This document shows positions 1-6,938 of a DNA stretch of 64,000 nucleotides, one piece after another (the stretch's first letter is position 1; each line of letters begins with the position of its first letter). Location: the NCBI GenBank assembly GCA_021773975.1, contig JAJFJN010000087.1, positions 1 through 64,000 of the forward strand, given 5' to 3'. Below the pieces are notes generated by a model. That model was not told where the DNA came from and did not search any database. It was given only the letters and a program-made list of their open reading frames with translations. A program made the translations under genes and the position numbers. This DNA comes from Gammaproteobacteria bacterium (GTDB lineage: Bacteria; Pseudomonadota; Gammaproteobacteria; Chromatiales; Chromatiaceae).

Positions 1-263
1 AATCATTTGCCAAGCTCACCACGCTCATGCTGAGTACCTTAGAAGCTAAGTTTTTGCATGTTATGCTGGGCCGGATCAAAAAACGACTCATCCCCACAAT
101 ATAATGAAGAGCGGCTTGTCGTCCCTCCTTATCCCACCCGACCCACTAACGGACGATGTTCGCCGATCATCAGCTTATTCCAGATCCGCATCTCTGCTGT
201 TTCACGGACTAATACCAACTCAAGATGATTGATCGCATTCACGTTTGATTTTGTTTTGTGTAT
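1..263 (-). pseudogene. Decayed DUF4338 (DruA-like) gene, cut by window edge
   Basis: Two frames on the minus strand match parts of one DUF4338 protein. Positions 263-129 encode a piece containing AEMRIWNKLMIGEHPLVGR and then hit a stop. A second frame, from about 140 to the window edge, reads VGWDKEGRQ and then GMSRFLIRPS and CKNLASKVL. In intact family members recalled from memory, roughly 35-40 residues separate these blocks, so an internal deletion with a frameshift near 130-140 is the simplest reading. DUF4338 proteins occur as DruA in Druantia defence loci and next to transposases; nothing here tells which. An in-frame stop at 264-266 bounds the remnant on its 5' side. No gene is seen in 264-365. 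The assignment rests on motif memory, but the conserved SRFLIRP-NLAS block is distinctive. Confidence 0.7.
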
Positions 264-365
264 TCATGCATTAAATATGTGATACTTTGCTTGATTTTTT
301 CAGTGCTTTGTTGTGGGTAACGGGCAGGGCTAGCCACCGTTTTTACTATCTAATAACAAAATATT

Positions 366-1262
366 TTATTGCATACGCAACTCAACCCTACGATTCTCAG
401 CTCGACCTGCTGAAGTATCATTTGTTGTTACTGGCTGCTCTTCACCAAAGCCCTTGGCCTTAAGAGCAGACGCTTTTACACCTGCAGATATTAAATATTT
501 ACGAACTGAATCAGCTCGCCGTTGAGACAGCATCTTGTTGTATTCAGCAGATCCTCTGCCATCAGTATGACCAGCAACTGTAACCTTTACATCTGGGCGT
601 TTTTTGAGTGACTTAGCTACATCATTTAAAATAGATTTAGCTTTTGGCTTGAGTACGGCAGAATCATTCTCAAAATTAACGCCTTTAAGTACTACAGGTT
701 CAGGGCATCCCTTATAGTCAACTTTGACTCCAGCAGAGGTTCCTGGGCATTTATCTTTACTATCAACTACCCCGTCGCCATCTGAATCCAGTTCACATCC
801 GTTACGATCAACCTTTGCACTTCTAGGTGTGCCTGGGCATTTATCTTTGCTATCTAAAACGCCATCACCATCAGAGTCTTGCTCTAGTTGGCAGCCATGC
901 CTATCAACTTTTGCCCCCTTTGGTGTGCCTGGGCAACGATCTTTACTATCCACAACGCCATCACCATCTGAATCCAGCTCACAGCCATCGGCATCTACTT
1001 TAGCACCAGCAGGTGTGCCCGGGCATTTATCCATATCGTCTGCCACGCCATCTCCATCGGCATCTGCAACCCTGTCGCCACATTCAGGACGCATCTCATC
1101 TGTTGGCCAACGATCCTTCCAACATTCACCAAATGAATTTTTTACAGCTTCACCTTTTGAATCAACCCAGTACGCAGCCTGTGCAGCACCCAATAATCCC
1201 ATACTCAAAGCAATAAATAGCGCAAAACCCACTACCCTCTTACTTTGCTGATTATATTCCAT
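366..1262 (-). CDS. OmpA-family outer-membrane protein with TSP3-type repeats
   Basis: 298-residue exported protein. A signal peptide covers about residues 1-29 (hydrophobic run, then AAQA). Four acidic repeats of the thrombospondin type 3 kind follow, each with a DSDGDGV calcium-binding-like core and a KCPGTP tail (about residues 67-187). The C-terminal OmpA domain (about 190-298) holds the peptidoglycan-binding motifs GHTDGRG (231-237) and NRRVEL (290-295). Family knowledge: such proteins tie the outer membrane to peptidoglycan. There is no N-terminal eight-strand barrel, so it is probably a periplasmic or peripheral linker rather than a porin. The start has a good ribosome site (GGAGAG, 5 nt spacing). 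It lies downstream of the chemotaxis operon on the same strand, with 146 bp between, and is probably a separate unit. Confidence 0.9.
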   Translation of the reverse strand: MEYNQQSKRVVGFALFIALSMGLLGAAQAAYWVDSKGEAVKNSFGECWKDRWPTDEMRPECGDRVADADGDGVADDMDKCPGTPAGAKVDADGCELDSDGDGVVDSKDRCPGTPKGAKVDRHGCQLEQDSDGDGVLDSKDKCPGTPRSAKVDRNGCELDSDGDGVVDSKDKCPGTSAGVKVDYKGCPEPVVLKGVNFENDSAVLKPKAKSILNDVAKSLKKRPDVKVTVAGHTDGRGSAEYNKMLSQRRADSVRKYLISAGVKASALKAKGFGEEQPVTTNDTSAGRAENRRVELRMQ

Positions 1263-1408
1263 GGTTTCTCTCCGGAAGTTTATTGTGATTTAAAAGGCTG
1301 ACTTTCAAAGGCAGTATAGCTATGCATTACGTTTTTTTCAGCTAAAAAAACAAGGAGGGGATACTGCGGGTTACTGAGCTAATAATGCTAAATTTTATCG
1401 ATATAACT

Positions 1409-1816
1409 TCAAGCTGTGTCTTTCATTCCATGCAGCATAACTATTAGATTTGCTTCATTGCTACCTAACCCTAACTCTTCCATTAAACGCTCAGCTGTTG
1501 CACCATGGCGGACCATTTGTATAGCTTCTCCATATGAACCATCGTTCTGCTCTTGTGTTTCCAGCTGATCCTGCCGAACTTGAAGAGCACGACTGTGTTG
1601 CTCAAGCTGATTCAGCCTTTTATTTGCTCCAACAGTACCAGCACAAAGCGCAGATAAGTTTGATGACAGCGTATCAATTTTGATTTGTGCTTGAATAAGC
1701 TGAACACGTTGCTTTCCTATGGTGGATACCAGTATCCATAGCAAGACACCAATAAATACCACCCCAATGCAACCTACCATAATCCAAGTTACATCTATTG
1801 TATCAAGCATAATCAT
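1409..1816 (-). CDS. DUF2802 membrane-anchored protein of the chemotaxis operon
   Basis: 135 residues: an N-terminal transmembrane helix (about residues 10-30), a coiled-coil stretch (about 35-90, rich in Q, L and E), then a C-terminal helical segment with VRHGATAERLMEELGL, which looks like a small helix-turn-helix-type fold. This matches the DUF2802 family that follows cheW in polar-flagellum clusters. Function is unknown. It is the last gene of the long flagellar/chemotaxis operon, and its start overlaps the end of the small upstream gene by 14 bp, which supports translational coupling. Confidence 0.8.
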   Translation of the reverse strand: MIMLDTIDVTWIMVGCIGVVFIGVLLWILVSTIGKQRVQLIQAQIKIDTLSSNLSALCAGTVGANKRLNQLEQHSRALQVRQDQLETQEQNDGSYGEAIQMVRHGATAERLMEELGLGSNEANLIVMLHGMKDTA

Positions 1817-1976
1817 CTACCCTTGGATGCCCCCCAGATTTATTCTGCTCTTGCTTGTCTTGTTTTTCACTCTGTTTATCTTCTGGTGGTTTAGGACGCT
1901 TACGAGGCTTTGCTCGATCGCCTGGCTTGGTTGGCCATATTGGATTAATGGCATTTGTGTCACCAATATCAGGCAT
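1803..1976 (-). CDS. Small proline/lysine-rich protein between cheW and DUF2802
   Basis: A 57-codon gene. The frame opens at a TTG (1991), but a GAGGTGG ribosome site at about 1983-1990 lies just before the ATG at 1976, so I take 1976 as the start. The product begins MPDIGDTNAINPIWPTKPG, then becomes highly charged and proline-rich (RKRPKPPEDK), and ends HPRVDDYA. It has no signal peptide or membrane segment and is probably disordered. Short proteins of this style occur at the same place in other polar flagellar clusters, and the tight overlap with DUF2802 argues that it is real. No function is known to me. Confidence 0.6.
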   Translation of the reverse strand: MPDIGDTNAINPIWPTKPGDRAKPRKRPKPPEDKQSEKQDKQEQNKSGGHPRVDDYA

Positions 1977-2031
1977 TTTTAACCACCTCAATTATGTGCA
2001 TTAATCCATAATACTAATATTATTTAATCAG

Positions 2032-2514
2032 CTAAAACATTCCGACTTCTGCCCACTCTTCATCTGTAAGCAACTTATTTAAATCTACAACAATCAGCAG
2101 ATCTTCATTTCTGGTTGCAACACCCTGGATGTAACGCGAATTCTCTTCATTACCAACATTTGGCGCGCTATCGACCTCAGAAGCGCGCAGCTCCACCACT
2201 TCGGCGACACTATCCACCAAAATGCCCACTACCTGTTTATCTGATTCTATGATAACAACGCGGCTTGAATCATCTATTTCTGATGTTGGCAATCCAAAAC
2301 GAGTTCTTGTATCAATAACCGTAACGACATTGCCACGCAAGTTGATTATTCCGAGCACATACATTGGAGCCCCTGGAACCGGAGCAATCTCTGATACGCG
2401 CAACACCTCCTGGACTTGCATCACATTGATGCCATAGGATTCATCTTGAAGCCTAAAAGTAACCAATTGTATTACCGGGTCATTCGCATAACTCTCGGCT
2501 GCGGCATCTGTCAT
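2032..2514 (-). CDS. cheW: Chemotaxis adaptor CheW
   Basis: 160 residues, a single CheW domain (about 15-150). Characteristic stretches are VTFRLQDESYGINVMQVQEVLR and, later, NLRGNVVTVIDTRTRFGLP. CheW couples membrane chemoreceptors to the kinase CheA in polar signalling arrays. The start has a strong GAGGTGAG ribosome site. It lies 91 bp downstream of a second CheW-like gene (parP), an arrangement typical of Vibrio and Pseudomonas polar chemotaxis operons, where cheW follows parC and parP. Confidence 0.95.
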   Translation of the reverse strand: MTDAAAESYANDPVIQLVTFRLQDESYGINVMQVQEVLRVSEIAPVPGAPMYVLGIINLRGNVVTVIDTRTRFGLPTSEIDDSSRVVIIESDKQVVGILVDSVAEVVELRASEVDSAPNVGNEENSRYIQGVATRNEDLLIVVDLNKLLTDEEWAEVGMF

Positions 2515-2605
2515 GGCTCACCTCAATCTTCTTATATTTTAACTGTCAAAAACCCGGCGCAAATAACGCTCGGTATTTGTATTTCTGCACCAAACAATGC
2601 CTTTT

Positions 2606-3331
2606 TTATGGCATAACTGCTGCTTTTGCTGGATCAATCATCATCTGCAATACATCTAGATCGAGAATGATACAAAGCTGATCCGGTAGTGTACCAGCCA
2701 TCCAGGCACGATTTTCATGTCTGCATGACCAATGAATGTCACTTGGTTCTACTGTAATAGGGCTAAGTAATTTGTCACACATTAATCCCCATTTGCTACT
2801 ACCAAGAATAAGCACATGGTTTGGAGTTACTGTTTGCTCTTTTAAAGATGCCAATTTCTCAGGCATTACCAATCGTGCAACATCAATAACGCCAATTTTG
2901 TGCCCCCGGTGTTCTAATATGCCTCTATGCCACTCTGGCTGACCCAAAAGATGTGTTGTGCTCATCTTTTGCTTTCCTGCAATACTATCTAATTCACTTA
3001 ATGGTACAGCTAAGTGTAGCCCATTAATATCAAACAACAGGCACTGAAACCGCTCTTTTGCCCAATGCGGTATAACAGGTTGTGGCTTATCTTCTACGGC
3101 TATATCTTCAGCAACCTGACAGATTGGCTCTGCTACTTGCTCCACCTTTAATTCCGTTATTGGCGCAGATGTTTCAACAACTTTCTGCGCCTGAATAATC
3201 GGTGCTACTATCGCCTCTTTAACAGGCTCCTGGTACTCTTCTACTTCACTTAAAAGAACCTGCAAATACTCGGACACCACCCTATCTGGTTCACTTAATT
3301 GTAGCGCCTCTTTGTTTTGTTCTGTTTTCAT
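2606..3331 (-). CDS. parP: ParP-like protein: extended N-terminus plus CheW-like domain
   Basis: 241 residues. The first about 95 are acidic, E/V/P-rich and low in complexity. The rest is a CheW-like domain (FQCLLFDINGLHLAVPLSEL, then RGHKIGVIDVARLVMP). In Vibrio, a CheW-domain protein in this position (ParP) links ParC to CheA and keeps chemotaxis arrays at the cell pole. The start overlaps the end of the ParA-type gene by 4 bp (ATGA), so the two are probably co-translated. The call rests on architecture and position. A plain second CheW is the alternative. Confidence 0.75.
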   Translation of the reverse strand: MKTEQNKEALQLSEPDRVVSEYLQVLLSEVEEYQEPVKEAIVAPIIQAQKVVETSAPITELKVEQVAEPICQVAEDIAVEDKPQPVIPHWAKERFQCLLFDINGLHLAVPLSELDSIAGKQKMSTTHLLGQPEWHRGILEHRGHKIGVIDVARLVMPEKLASLKEQTVTPNHVLILGSSKWGLMCDKLLSPITVEPSDIHWSCRHENRAWMAGTLPDQLCIILDLDVLQMMIDPAKAAVMP

Positions 3332-4128
3332 CCTGCCACTCCAGCGCTAGGATGAGGTTGATCAATCTGCTGAAGACTTTCTAAGAGTGCCGCATATGCC
3401 ACAACCCCTCTGGCACGCGGATCAAATATAGCAGGCGGTATACCCGCACGACTTGCTTCACGGAACAAGGTATCAACTGGAATAACACCATTCCACAGCT
3501 CGTTTGGCCAGCTTTCACGCAACGTTTTAAGGCTGGAGATTGATGCCCTTGTGCGCTTATCAAAAAAAGTAGGGACAATAACATGAGACAAATCAGTTTT
3601 ACGGGATTTTAATACCATTTTAAGTGTGTTTAACATCCGCTCCAGCCCTTTAAGTGCTAGAAATTCTGTTTGCACAGGGATAATTAAACGCTGGCATGCC
3701 GCCAATGCGTTAACCATTAATACGCCTAACATAGGAGGGCAATCAACCAAAATATAATCGTACTGGTCTGATAATTTATCCAGTGCATTTTTAAGTATAA
3801 GCCCCATACCTTCCAGCCTACCAGCTTGACGATCCAGTGTTGCCAACGCCATGGATGCTGGTAACAGATCCAACCCTTCAGTTCCTGTTTCACAAATCAG
3901 TGAAGCTGGATCAATAGTCTGTTTCTCCGCTACAGCCTGAAACAGTGAATACGTACTTGCTTCAAGCGCATCTGGATCATATCGAAAATAGCTGGTCAAT
4001 GAACCATGTGGATCCATGTCCACCAACAATGTTCTAAAACCCCATGAAGAAAGCAGGCCGCCCAGGCTAACAACGGTTGTTGTCTTTCCTACACCACCTT
4101 TTTGATTAGCAATTGTCCAGACTTTCAC
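3328..4128 (-). CDS. parC: ParC-type ParA/Soj ATPase of the chemotaxis cluster
   Basis: 266-residue P-loop ATPase of the ParA/MinD superfamily. The deviant Walker A motif KGGVGKTT is at residues 10-17, followed by a switch with DMDPHGSLT and a Walker B-like region LVDCPPMLGVLM. Encoded between motD and a CheW-like gene, it matches ParC, which positions chemotaxis arrays at the flagellated pole in Vibrio. It is distinct from FlhG (11030-11911), the second MinD-like ATPase here. It overlaps motD by 4 bp upstream and parP by 4 bp downstream. Confidence 0.85.
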   Translation of the reverse strand: MKVWTIANQKGGVGKTTTVVSLGGLLSSWGFRTLLVDMDPHGSLTSYFRYDPDALEASTYSLFQAVAEKQTIDPASLICETGTEGLDLLPASMALATLDRQAGRLEGMGLILKNALDKLSDQYDYILVDCPPMLGVLMVNALAACQRLIIPVQTEFLALKGLERMLNTLKMVLKSRKTDLSHVIVPTFFDKRTRASISSLKTLRESWPNELWNGVIPVDTLFREASRAGIPPAIFDPRARGVVAYAALLESLQQIDQPHPSAGVAG

Positions 4129-4997
4129 AACTTAACCTCAGCAGGCTCTACAACTTTACGCCCTGCTTTTTGTGACTTTCCTTTCATAATTAATAACGAA
4201 ACACGACGGTTCTTTTGTCGACCATCAGCCTGTGCATTATCAGCTACCGGGCGGTGCTCAGCATAACCAATGGCAGCCAAACGCACAGGGTCTATACCCA
4301 AGCGAGAAAATATATGCACAACGCTGGCTGCACGCGATGCGGACAATTCCCAGTTAGAGGGAAACATCGCATTTTTTATAGGGATATTATCTGTATGCCC
4401 TTCAACATTTATAACATTTGGCAACGGTTTAAGAATAGCTGCAATAGAACGCATAACCTTGAGCGCTTTATATGAAATGCGAGCGGTACCACTACCAAAT
4501 AACATCTTGCTTTTTATCTCTACTTCAATCCAATGCTTGGTTTGCGTTACCTCTATGAGATTCTGGTCAATATAATCTGACATGGCATCACTAATATCTG
4601 CAGCAATGGGCGATAAATTGTCTTTATCTAATTCAGTATCTAATTCAGTCGCACCTTGCGTATCAAAAGGAGTGAGTTCAGCTGATTCCTGTTCTATAGA
4701 TTCAATGATTGGTTCTACTACAGCTGCTGACTGGGACTCCTCCTGATTATAAACGACAGAGTCTGATGGCCTTAAACTCATTGCCACGTCACCAATTTGA
4801 ATAGGATTTATCTTTTCTGCTTTAGGCTGAAATGCACCAACTAACGTATTAGATAGCACACGATATTTCCCTTCATTAACCGATGATACTGAGTACATCA
4901 CAACAAAGAATGCAAATAACAGGGTTATGAAGTCAGCATAGGATAACAGCCATCTATCGCGGTTATCTGGCTCTTCATATCGTTTTCTTCGTCTCAT
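4125..4997 (-). CDS. motD: Flagellar motor stator subunit MotD (MotB family)
   Basis: 290 residues. One transmembrane helix near the N-terminus contains the proton-channel aspartate (LLSYADFITLLFAFF, D22). A long acidic periplasmic linker follows, then a C-terminal OmpA-like peptidoglycan-binding domain with GHTDNIPI and NWELSASRAASV. With MotC it forms the H+-driven stator that turns the rotor. The name MotD follows the Pseudomonas usage for the pair located beside cheB and parC. The basic start MRRRKRY fits a cytoplasmic N-terminus. A 64 bp spacer separates it from motC. Confidence 0.9.
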   Translation of the reverse strand: MRRRKRYEEPDNRDRWLLSYADFITLLFAFFVVMYSVSSVNEGKYRVLSNTLVGAFQPKAEKINPIQIGDVAMSLRPSDSVVYNQEESQSAAVVEPIIESIEQESAELTPFDTQGATELDTELDKDNLSPIAADISDAMSDYIDQNLIEVTQTKHWIEVEIKSKMLFGSGTARISYKALKVMRSIAAILKPLPNVINVEGHTDNIPIKNAMFPSNWELSASRAASVVHIFSRLGIDPVRLAAIGYAEHRPVADNAQADGRQKNRRVSLLIMKGKSQKAGRKVVEPAEVKL

Positions 4998-5061
4998 ATT
5001 ATTTGCAATCAGCTACAACGCCGTACAAATAGCAAAGCAAGACTCATACCATTATTCTCTT

Positions 5062-5802
5062 TCATCTGATATAGCCATAGAGTTTTAACTCTATATTTCT
5101 TGGATTCTCACCCTCTGCAATCGAAATGATCCCCTCTATGACCATTTCCCGATGTTGGCTTCGACTCATTGCATGTGCTTTTAATTTGCTACCAAATGGT
5201 AATAAAAATAGATTAGCCAACCCAACACCATAAATAGTGGCTACAAAAGCCGTGGCAATACCACTACCCAACCTACTGGGATCTGCCAGATTTTGCATAA
5301 CATGGATTAAACCCATAACGGCACCAATAATACCGATAGTTGGCGCATAGCCACCCATTCCCTCAAATACCTTTGCTGCAGCTAGGTCGTGGTACTCCTG
5401 ATTATCTACTTCAACCTCAAGAATGGAGCGTATGACCTCAGGTTCACTGCCATCAACAAGCAACTGCATACCCTTACGCATAAACAAATCTGTTTCAGTT
5501 TCGGCAATTGTTTCCAGACCCAGCAATCCTTCTTTACGTGCTACATCACTCCAATAGATGATTTTTTTTATAGCAGCCTTAGTATTGATTTTTGGTGGGA
5601 CAAAAACATCTCCAGCTAACCGTAGTGCATGTAAAAAATCACGTATTGGAGTTTGTAAAAGAATTGCACCAACCGTACCACCAACCACAATTACTAATGC
5701 TGGCCCATTAACCAATGCATTGAGCTGTCCTCCCTCTAGGGCATTGCCACCAATAATGGCAGCAAAAGCAAGAATGACACCAATAATACTGAGTACATCC
5801 AT
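5062..5802 (-). CDS. motC: Flagellar motor stator subunit MotC (MotA family)
   Basis: 246 residues, four predicted membrane helices in the MotA layout: two near the N-terminus, a large cytoplasmic loop (about 60-150), then two more with the conserved GGYAPTIGIIGAVMGLIHVM and a PFGSKLKAHA tail. It partners MotD. It starts 1 bp after the cheB stop, within the chemotaxis operon. A stator pair at this position is standard for polar flagellates, which often carry a second pair elsewhere. Confidence 0.92.
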   Translation of the reverse strand: MDVLSIIGVILAFAAIIGGNALEGGQLNALVNGPALVIVVGGTVGAILLQTPIRDFLHALRLAGDVFVPPKINTKAAIKKIIYWSDVARKEGLLGLETIAETETDLFMRKGMQLLVDGSEPEVIRSILEVEVDNQEYHDLAAAKVFEGMGGYAPTIGIIGAVMGLIHVMQNLADPSRLGSGIATAFVATIYGVGLANLFLLPFGSKLKAHAMSRSQHREMVIEGIISIAEGENPRNIELKLYGYIR

Positions 5803-5803
5803 G

Positions 5804-6859
5804 TCAAACCGCCTTTACAAGTGCAGAACCAATTTGATCAATAGGAAGAACCCGGTCAGATAGCCCTGCTTTTTCAACCGCTTGTGGCATACCAAAAACC
5901 ACACAGCTAGCTTCATCTTGAGACCATACGGATGAGCCATTTGATTTAAGCAAACGAGCACCCTCTAATCCATCTGCTCCCATACCCGTCAAAACAACCG
6001 CAAGTACACCTTTACGATAGGTGTTAGCTAAAGAGCTAAATGTAATATCCACACTGGGCTTATATGTTTGACTGATGTCTGCCTCTTTAATACGCACTAA
6101 TGACCTTGATGATCCATGCTGGTCAACTGTCATTTGAGTGCCACCGGGTGCTAATAGCGCTAATCCTGGCTTTAAAAGATCACCATCAGCAGCTTCTTTA
6201 ATAGTGATGGAAGACTGTGCATTCAATCTTTCTGCAAAGGCGGGGGTGAAATTTGCTGGCATATGAACGACTACCAAGATAGGGAGAGGGAAATCGGCTG
6301 GCAAACTCGTTAATATGGTTTGCAATGCAACCGGGCCACCGGTTGATGCTCCAATAGCAATCAATTGATAGCGCTCTTTACTTGTGGCTTGTTTTTGAAT
6401 GGGGGCTTTGGCTACTTCAGTTTTTATAGAAGAGCGCGACGGTATATATGGACGTTTAGCTAAGGTAAAAATACGTTCTGCTAAAATATCACTTGCTGCA
6501 TCATGAGCACCTGTTGTATCACCAAAATCCTTTGACAGGAAATCTGCTGCTCCTGCATCTAATGCATCCAGCGTTGCTGTTGCTCCTGCTTTAGTAAAAG
6601 ATGAAAGCATTAAAATAGCAGTAGGTGAGTCGCTCATTATATGCTTCACTGCTGAAATGCCATCCATAATCGGCATCTCCACATCCATAGTAATGACATC
6701 AGGATGAAGGCGCCGTGATGCCCGCACTGCATTTATTCCATTATCAGCTTCACCAATAACTTCAACGCCCTCTATCTTATCAAGCATTTCAATAAGACGT
6801 TTGCGAAAGAAAGCCGAATCGTCAACAACCAGCACCCGTATTTTTGAACTCAACATCAT
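5804..6859 (-). CDS. cheB: Chemotaxis protein-glutamate methylesterase CheB
   Basis: 351 residues. An N-terminal receiver domain has the acidic pair VVDD (11-14) and phosphoacceptor D59 in ITMDVEMP. The C-terminal methylesterase/deamidase domain has the catalytic serine motif IGASTGGP, the histidine motif VVHMPANF and the aspartate motif GMGADGLEG. CheA-phosphorylated CheB removes methyl groups from receptors for adaptation. Two consecutive ATG codons open the frame; either could be used, and no strong ribosome site was seen. The gene lies 79 bp after cheA. No CheR is encoded in this window. Confidence 0.95.
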   Translation of the reverse strand: MMLSSKIRVLVVDDSAFFRKRLIEMLDKIEGVEVIGEADNGINAVRASRRLHPDVITMDVEMPIMDGISAVKHIMSDSPTAILMLSSFTKAGATATLDALDAGAADFLSKDFGDTTGAHDAASDILAERIFTLAKRPYIPSRSSIKTEVAKAPIQKQATSKERYQLIAIGASTGGPVALQTILTSLPADFPLPILVVVHMPANFTPAFAERLNAQSSITIKEAADGDLLKPGLALLAPGGTQMTVDQHGSSRSLVRIKEADISQTYKPSVDITFSSLANTYRKGVLAVVLTGMGADGLEGARLLKSNGSSVWSQDEASCVVFGMPQAVEKAGLSDRVLPIDQIGSALVKAV

Positions 6860-6938
6860 CGATCCAGTCAGCAGGTTATAAACGAAACGAAAGGATTTTC
6901 GTATTACCTATAACGCACAATCAACTCATTAAGATAGA

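Noticed and set aside
724-1251. 175-codon plus-strand frame rich in Ser and Pro
   Set aside because: Antisense to the OmpA-family gene; its repetitive sequence simply mirrors the TSP3 repeats.
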